Assembly: GCA_934876235.1 (NCBI GenBank)
Contig: CAKXKM010000003.1
Span: forward strand, 1-15,598
Origin: Collinsella sp. AF02-46-1
GTDB taxonomy: Bacteria > Actinomycetota > Coriobacteriia > Coriobacteriales > Coriobacteriaceae
Direction: 5' to 3'
DNA: 15,598 bases
The position numbers and the translations under genes were made by a program. Shown here piece by piece: positions 7,040 to 11,783 of this stretch. The stretch's first letter is position 1. Every line of letters starts with the position of its first letter. The notes beneath the pieces were generated by a model. That model worked only from the letters and a program-made list of their open reading frames with translations. It ran no database searches and was not told the origin of the DNA.

Positions 7040-8803
7040 ATGACAGACGAGCTGGACCCCCAGACTCAACAGCATATTGATGATTCCGCAGACGTCACTG
7101 CAGATGCCGACGCTGTGACCTGCGATGATATTGGCCTCGACGACCCATTCTTGGACGAAAGCGCTACGGCGGAAACCCCCGGCGCCGAAGATGCCGGCGA
7201 GCAAAACGACGATGCGCCCGCTCAGGACGACGCCCCTGTACAGGATGCTGCTCCGCAAGCTGCGGGCCCTATCGAGGTTTCTTCGGAAGAAGAGCTCGAC
7301 GCCGTCATGGACTCCATGATGGATGCCGTCAAAGCGATGAAAGACGCCGTGGCCGACGCTGACGTTGACGCCGAGGAAGAGGAGGCCGCCGAGGCAGCCT
7401 CGACCTTCGTACCCGGCGAGACTCCGGTTGCCGACCAGGGCAGCGCCATGCCCTCGTTTCTGCAGCTCGAGCATCCCACGATTGGCGCCGATGCGGTCGA
7501 CCCGCACGCAGCAGGCTTTTCTGTGGTCGAGGGCGGCACCGGCAATATCGCCGCGCCGCAGGCTACCGATGCGGACGCTGCCGACACCGCTCGCCCGACC
7601 GCCCCGCACTCCCCCGCCGCGAGCCGCGATCTGGGGGCCGCTGTCTCGAACACCGCGAACGCCGTGGGCACCTTTATCGCCCAGGGCGCCTCGGCCATGC
7701 GCGAGATGAACGCCGCGAAAAAGGCACTTGCCGATGCCCGCGCCCACCTGGCCGAACTTGAGCAGCGCATTGCCGATCAGGCCGAGGAACTCGAGACGCG
7801 CCAGGATATCGCAGGCCGCTACGACCAGATCGTCGCCGACCAGCGCCAGGCGATTGCCACGGCCCAAAAGACTGCAGCGGCCGCCGAGATTGACCGTGAT
7901 GCCCACGCCTCCAAAGCGACAGAGCTCAAGGGTCAGCTCGAACAAATGAAGACAGAGGATGACGCGACTGAGCTCCGTCTGAAGGCCGCGCTCGATGCCG
8001 TGGAGGCCCGCGAGGCGAGCTCGCGCGAGACCGGCAACCGCCTCGTTCGACGTCTTGAGGATTCCAAGCGCATCCGCGACAAGGTGAAGGCAGAGCGAGA
8101 CACCGGCATTGCCGCCGCACAACAAACCGTCGACGCCACGCGCGCCCAGCTCGAGACACTGCGTCATGAGTATGCCGAGCTGCAACGCAATCCCTCGGCA
8201 AATCCCGCCAACTATACGGTGCGCACCAGCGAGCTCTCGATGCAGATTTCCGACACGGCAGATGCCCTGCGTAAAGCCGAAGAAGATGTCCCGCGCATCA
8301 CCGCCGACCTTGAGCATTCACTTGCCGCAGCCGAGCAGGCCGTCGAACAGGCTCAAGCCCCTATCGCCGACGCAAAACGCGCGCACCAAGCCGTGACGAC
8401 TGAAGCCGATGCCGCGCGCGACGAGTTGCAGACGGCGAAGACTGCCGCCGCGACTCGTCAGCGCGAACTGCGCGAGAAGATCGCCGCGGAGGACAAGGCA
8501 CGCCGCGAGCAGGAACAGACCATCGCCAACGCCCAAGCAGATGCCGCACATGCACAGTCGATCATCGAACAGGCGACCGAAGTACACGACCACCCAGAGA
8601 TCACTGAATCGCTCGCCGGGTCCTTGGCACGAGATAAGGCCGAACACGCCGAAACCGAGCGCGAAGTGGCCCAGCTCGAGGCTACCGAGGATGACGTACG
8701 AGAGCGCACCCGCGACTCACGCATCAAATTCACCGGTGCCATCGTCTGCATCGTCGCCGTGATTCTAGCGATCATCCTGGTCTGGCTCTTCGCGAGCAAG
8801 TAA
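7040..8803 (+). CDS. Tail-anchored coiled-coil membrane protein, function unknown
   Basis: 587 residues. The first 190 or so are strongly acidic and low in complexity (Asp, Ala, Glu, Pro), suggesting disorder, with an acidic helix-prone patch around 80-120. A long alanine-, glutamate- and arginine-rich coiled coil follows, at about 215-383. A break with NPSANPANYTVR (384-395) precedes a second coiled coil to about 555. A single hydrophobic segment, KFTGAIVCIVAVILAIILVWLFA (563-585), lies at the very end, so the bulk should face the cytoplasm with the C-terminus in the membrane. There is no signal peptide or enzymatic motif. The second of two close ATGs (7034, 7040) is chosen because GAGGAG is nine bases from it and only three from the first. 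I do not recognise a family. A structural or envelope-tethering role is a guess. Confidence 0.85.
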   Translation: MTDELDPQTQQHIDDSADVTADADAVTCDDIGLDDPFLDESATAETPGAEDAGEQNDDAPAQDDAPVQDAAPQAAGPIEVSSEEELDAVMDSMMDAVKAMKDAVADADVDAEEEEAAEAASTFVPGETPVADQGSAMPSFLQLEHPTIGADAVDPHAAGFSVVEGGTGNIAAPQATDADAADTARPTAPHSPAASRDLGAAVSNTANAVGTFIAQGASAMREMNAAKKALADARAHLAELEQRIADQAEELETRQDIAGRYDQIVADQRQAIATAQKTAAAAEIDRDAHASKATELKGQLEQMKTEDDATELRLKAALDAVEAREASSRETGNRLVRRLEDSKRIRDKVKAERDTGIAAAQQTVDATRAQLETLRHEYAELQRNPSANPANYTVRTSELSMQISDTADALRKAEEDVPRITADLEHSLAAAEQAVEQAQAPIADAKRAHQAVTTEADAARDELQTAKTAAATRQRELREKIAAEDKARREQEQTIANAQADAAHAQSIIEQATEVHDHPEITESLAGSLARDKAEHAETEREVAQLEATEDDVRERTRDSRIKFTGAIVCIVAVILAIILVWLFASK

Positions 8804-8820
8804 ACCAGTTGCCAAGCAAG

Positions 8821-8876
8821 TAGTCATTGGGGACATTCTTAAACGACTAGTCAAACAAGAACGTCCCCAACGACTA
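8821..8876. repeat. Two inverted GGGGAC-loop hairpin units (repeat tract B, distal part)
   Basis: Units at 8821-8849 and 8848-8876 are of the family found at 5598-5756 and face each other, overlapping by two bases. Together they make a large palindrome: 8821-8840 against 8857-8876, with two interruptions that are A-C on the plus strand and G-U on the minus strand. The tract starts 17 nt after the coiled-coil gene and is the far end of the module following queA. Confidence 0.8.
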
Positions 8877-8886
8877 GCCCAATGAC

Positions 8887-8950
8887 GAGAGTGGATAATC
8901 TCCCACTTTGAGCCCCCAAGCAGGCCAAAAACGGGAGATTATCCACTCTC
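8887..8950 (-). repeat. 18-bp perfect hairpin with GTTTTTGGC loop start
   Basis: 8887-8904 is exactly complementary to 8933-8950. Read on the minus strand the 28-nt loop begins with GTTTTTGGC. That is the same nonamer that opens the loop of the hairpin at 3216-3278 on the plus strand, and the arms share GTGGATAA/GTGGAATA-like sequence. It lies between convergent genes and could help terminate transcription from either side, although there is no T-run. Confidence 0.8.
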
Positions 8951-8955
8951 ATTCT

Positions 8956-8994
8956 GCAGGCACTCATTTAAGTACGTCCCCAATGAGTACCTGC
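8956..8994 (-). repeat. GGGGAC-loop hairpin with a different, longer stem
   Basis: GCAGG (8956-8960) and ACTCATT (8962-8968) pair with AATGAGT (8982-8988) and CCTGC (8990-8994). The single intervening pair is C-A on the plus strand but U-G on the minus strand. The loop is the GGGGAC...CTTA type in minus orientation. The stem sequence differs from the units in the first tract, showing conserved loop and variable stem. Confidence 0.75.
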
Positions 8995-9115
8995 CGATGC
9001 TTTGGCAAAGTCAGCGAAAACGCCCCTAAGCGAGCAAGGTGACGTGAAAGAGGAGGGCATTGACCTTCTGGTCATGCCCGACGATTGAACGTCAGATTGC
9101 CGCTTAGGGGCGTTT
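8992..9115 (-). ncRNA. Candidate structured RNA element, copy B (long stem-loop)
   Basis: The basal stem, 9018-9032 with 9101-9115, is 15 bp and perfect. The apical hairpin GGGCAT...GACC-AGAA-GGTC...ATGCCC (minus strand, 9079-9055) matches copy A. The middle stem of copy A is mostly lost here, but TGACG/CGTCA can close an internal loop. Flanks shared with copy A include GCCGATGC at the distal side and CAGCG beside the basal stem. The spacing between basal arms is 68 nt against 70 nt in copy A. The function is unknown. Sequence alone shows structure conservation between two loci, not expression. Confidence 0.6.
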
Positions 9116-9128
9116 GCAGCGTCAAGTG

Positions 9129-9155
9129 GTTACGCGGTTCGTAGAACCGCGTAAC
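9129..9155 (-). repeat. 12-bp hairpin directly abutting the queA stop codon
   Basis: GTTACGCGGTTC at 9129-9140 pairs with 9144-9155 around a three-base loop. In the minus-strand transcript the hairpin starts at the base after the queA stop codon. No T-run follows. It has the same stem as the hairpin behind the SDR gene except for a C-G in place of T-A at the loop-closing pair. Confidence 0.85.
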
Positions 9156-10373
9156 TTAAAGAATGAGCATCGCGTCGCCAAAGCTGAAGAAGCGGTAGCG
9201 CTCCTCGATGGCGGCGGCGTAGGCATCCATGATCTGGTCGCGGGTGGCAAGCGCGCTCACGAGCATCATGAGCGTGGAGCGCGGCACGTGGAAGTTTGTG
9301 ATCAGCGCGTCGACCACGTGATAGGTCGAGCCAGGCATAAGGTAGAGCTGCGTCGTGGCGTTCTCGCGCACCACGATGTCACCGCGGCCAAGTGTATCGG
9401 CCCCGTCCTCGCGGCCCTCAAAATAGCGCGCCGTCACGGCCGGATCGGACACCGGTGCCTCAGCGTCAAAGGCGCTCTCGAGCGAGCGCACTGCGGTGGT
9501 ACCGACAGCAATCACGCGATGCCCCTCGGCCTTAGCCTTATGCACGGCGTCGACAACCTCCTGCGACACGTGGTAGCGCTCGGTGTGCATCACGTGCTGC
9601 GTGGGGTCGTCCTCCTCCACCAGACGGAAGGTATCGATACCCACCTCGAGCTCGACGGCGGCAAACTTCGCACCCTTGGCCTCGATAGCGGCCATAAGCT
9701 CGGGCGTAAAATGCAGACCCGCCGTAGGAGCGGCAGCCGAGTGCTCCTCCTTCATGGCGTAGACGGTCTGGTACTTCTCGGGATCGCCCTCGTAATCGGT
9801 AATGTAAGGCGGCAGCGGCACGTGGCCGGCAGCATGGATGGCCTCGTCGAGCGTGCGCGGGTCACCGGCGGCATTGCAACCGGCCGGCTCAAAACGCACC
9901 AGACGGCCGCCGCGGCTATCGGTGACAAAGTCGATGACCTCGGCCATCAGCACCACGGGAGCCCCCTCGGGCGCATGGGCGCCACCGGCGCGATACTCAA
10001 TCTGAGCACCGGGCTTCAGGCGCTTGCCCGGCTTGACCAGGCACTCCCAAACGTGACCCAGCGGGTCAACATCCTCGCGGCGCTTGAGCAGCAGCGTCTC
10101 GACCACACCGCCCGAGCCAGCCTTGCGACCGATAAGACGGGCCGGCATCACGCGCGTCTGGTTGATGACGAGCACATCGCCCGGCTCGATATAGTCGATG
10201 ATGTCGCGGAAGATGCGGTGCTCAACGGTACCGCCATGCTCTAGCGGCGTTCCTGTCTCGGAGCCTTTGCGATCAACCACCAGCAGGCGGCAGGAGTCGC
10301 GCGGCTCGGCAGGAGCCTGGGCAATCAGTTCCTCAGGAAGGTTGTAGTCAAAATCATCGGTACGCATAGACAC
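9156..10373 (-). CDS. queA: S-adenosylmethionine:tRNA ribosyltransferase-isomerase
   Basis: Transfers and isomerises the ribose of S-adenosylmethionine onto preQ1 at position 34 of tRNA, giving epoxyqueuosine. The 405-residue product, somewhat longer than the common 340-360, has the QueA N-terminus (FDYNLPEELIAQAPAEPRDSCRLL), the block GDVLVINQTRVMPARL, then HAAGHVPLPPYI, SAAAPTAGLHFTPEL and, near the end, NFHVPRSTLMMLVSAL. The GTG at 10373 is taken as start, because AAGGAG stands eight bases before it. An in-frame ATG two codons later is 14 bases from that site. It lies 64 nt after queH on the same strand, so they are probably one operon. Its stop codon is abutted directly by a hairpin. Confidence 0.97.
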   Translation of the reverse strand: MSMRTDDFDYNLPEELIAQAPAEPRDSCRLLVVDRKGSETGTPLEHGGTVEHRIFRDIIDYIEPGDVLVINQTRVMPARLIGRKAGSGGVVETLLLKRREDVDPLGHVWECLVKPGKRLKPGAQIEYRAGGAHAPEGAPVVLMAEVIDFVTDSRGGRLVRFEPAGCNAAGDPRTLDEAIHAAGHVPLPPYITDYEGDPEKYQTVYAMKEEHSAAAPTAGLHFTPELMAAIEAKGAKFAAVELEVGIDTFRLVEEDDPTQHVMHTERYHVSQEVVDAVHKAKAEGHRVIAVGTTAVRSLESAFDAEAPVSDPAVTARYFEGREDGADTLGRGDIVVRENATTQLYLMPGSTYHVVDALITNFHVPRSTLMMLVSALATRDQIMDAYAAAIEERYRFFSFGDAMLIL

Positions 10374-10437
10374 GTCGGATACTCCTTATATAGCTAAAGT
10401 CCGCTCTACATCCTAGCAGGCTGACGTCCCAAACGAA

Positions 10438-11019
10438 CTACTTTTTGGCGGCTTTGCGCTCGTCGCGGATGCGGGCGCGATCCATGGCCGCCTCGACCGC
10501 CGAGAAACGGCAGCCGCAGTAATTCTGCCGATACATGCCCAGCTCACGCGAACGGCGCGTAGCCTCGGGATAATACGGGCGAAAATCGCGAATCACCGGG
10601 GTGAGACCGCGGGCGGCAGCCAGACGCTCCAAAACATCATTGCAGGTGTCGAACAGCTGATACGGCGAGACGGCGAGCGTCGTACCCACATATTCAAACC
10701 TGCGCTCCTGGGCAACGCGGCATGCCTCGGCCAAGCGCAAGGCATAGCACGAGCGACAGCGACGGGGCCGATCGGCACCCAGCGGGGCCACGCCGGCCTC
10801 CCAGCGCTCGCGGTCCTCCCCCGCCTCGATGAGCTCGATGTCGCCATCGGCACACCACCGGCGCAGCTCGTCCAGACGCCGCCGCCATTCATCGCGCGGT
10901 TGAATATTGGGATTGGTCCAGCAAATCGTGGGCTCAAACCCCTCCTCGCGCAGCAGGCGAACCGGCTCAAGCGAGCATGGTGCACAGCACGCATGCAGCA
11001 ACAACGACTTCATCGACAT
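10438..11019 (-). CDS. queH: Epoxyqueuosine reductase QueH
   Basis: Reduces epoxyqueuosine to queuosine in tRNA, the last step of the pathway. It is the non-cobalamin alternative to QueG. The 193-residue product has the family layout: HACCAPC (9-15) with adjacent Cys11/Cys12, NPNIQPRDEWRRR (36-48), Cys88 and Cys91 in RRCRSCY for the iron-sulfur cluster, and the C-terminal YRQNYCGC with the redox pair Cys168/Cys170. SPYQ (118-121) is also typical. The first ATG is used, though an in-frame ATG two codons on is equally plausible. The only purine-rich stretch upstream is GGGACGGGG, part of a dispersed repeat, so the ribosome site is unusual. It precedes queA, consistent with joint expression. Confidence 0.95.
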   Translation of the reverse strand: MSMKSLLLHACCAPCSLEPVRLLREEGFEPTICWTNPNIQPRDEWRRRLDELRRWCADGDIELIEAGEDRERWEAGVAPLGADRPRRCRSCYALRLAEACRVAQERRFEYVGTTLAVSPYQLFDTCNDVLERLAAARGLTPVIRDFRPYYPEATRRSRELGMYRQNYCGCRFSAVEAAMDRARIRDERKAAKK

Positions 11020-11081
11020 CCCCGTCCCAGAAAACTCACCCCGACATCATGGCAGCTAAAATAGCCCCGTCCCAAAAAGAC
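11020..11081 (-). repeat. Two partial GGGACGGGG repeats in the queH leader
   Basis: The 61-bp gap between the metalloprotease gene and queH holds GGGACGGGG next to the queH start (11020-11029 region) and a second copy at 11063-11073. The latter is flanked by AGCTAAAAT (11054-11062) and AAAAAGAC (11074-11081). Those same flanks surround the same 11-bp core at 3338-3365, but there the core is in the opposite orientation. Confidence 0.7.
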
Positions 11082-11650
11082 TACTTTGCGAAAAAGCGCA
11101 CGCCAAAGGACGTATCCTCGCAGGCGACGATACGGCGGTCGCGCAGAATGGTCCGCACGTAATACCAATCACCCACACAGCCCGACAAGTGCAGACCAGC
11201 CGCCAGGTAGCACAGCAGCGGATAGTCCGAGAACGCAAACCCCAGGGCAAACGCTGTCGTCACAACAACCGTCGGCGCCAGGCAAACCGCCATGTACCGC
11301 CGGCGCGAATACACAACGCCCTCGGCGCAGGCATAGATCATCGCCGTCTCGCGATTCGCCCCAAAGGTCACCTGCGCGCCCGCAGGCGCCAGCAGCTTAA
11401 AAAACACCGCATGCACCAGCTCGTGCACGGCAAACGATGCCATTGAGACCGCAGCCAAGCCGACTATCCAGCCCACGACAGCCATCCAGCCGCCCGCCTC
11501 AGCCGCGTCCAAGTCCGCAGGCCCGCCCAACAGCATAAACACCGGCACCAGGCACACGGCAAACACTGCGATCACGGCCATCCCCCACACGAAGCAAGCG
11601 TGTAGAAAATCCTCGTCCTCAAACGCATGTATGTTGGAAATCTCATTCAT
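11081..11650 (-). CDS. DUF3267-like membrane zinc metalloprotease
   Basis: 189-residue integral membrane protein with about four hydrophobic segments (near 18-41, 55-75, 119-140 and 142-160). HELVH at 76-80 is a zinc-binding HExxH motif at the end of the second segment. HLSGCVGDWYYV (154-165) supplies a likely third ligand, Asp161, as in DUF3267 putative zincin peptidases. No peptidase substrate has been assigned to these proteins as far as I know, and a site-2-protease-like job in regulated cleavage is only an analogy. The ATG at 11650 has no strong Shine-Dalgarno. It lies 61 nt upstream of queH on the same strand and may head that operon. It is divergent from the MetRS-like gene. Confidence 0.8.
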   Translation of the reverse strand: MNEISNIHAFEDEDFLHACFVWGMAVIAVFAVCLVPVFMLLGGPADLDAAEAGGWMAVVGWIVGLAAVSMASFAVHELVHAVFFKLLAPAGAQVTFGANRETAMIYACAEGVVYSRRRYMAVCLAPTVVVTTAFALGFAFSDYPLLCYLAAGLHLSGCVGDWYYVRTILRDRRIVACEDTSFGVRFFAK

Positions 11651-11692
11651 AGCATCTTAGGATAGCGCCCCTGCCACGCACCCGCCCGCATG

Positions 11693-11701
11693 TGCGATAA
11701 T
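11693..11701 (+). promoter_or_regulatory. Extended -10 promoter for the MetRS-like gene
   Basis: TGCGATAAT fits an extended -10 (TGn followed by GATAAT), located 82 nt before the start codon. No good -35 stands upstream, which extended -10 promoters tolerate. The 75-nt leader shows no T-box-like specifier or antiterminator that I can see. Confidence 0.4.
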
Positions 11702-11783
11702 GTCGAACGATATGCACGAATTGACCACCGCGCCGCCGAACCCCGTGCCCGGCCGCGCTCTTACCTATATGCGAAGGAGTCCC

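Noticed and set aside
11020..11080. preQ1 riboswitch ahead of queH or tgt
   Set aside because: Neither leader shows the small hairpin plus A-rich tail typical of preQ1-I, and the queH leader is made of GGGACGGGG repeat pieces.
11702..11783. T-box leader for the MetRS-like gene
   Set aside because: The leader is only about 75 nt and shows no T-box sequence or terminator/antiterminator pair.
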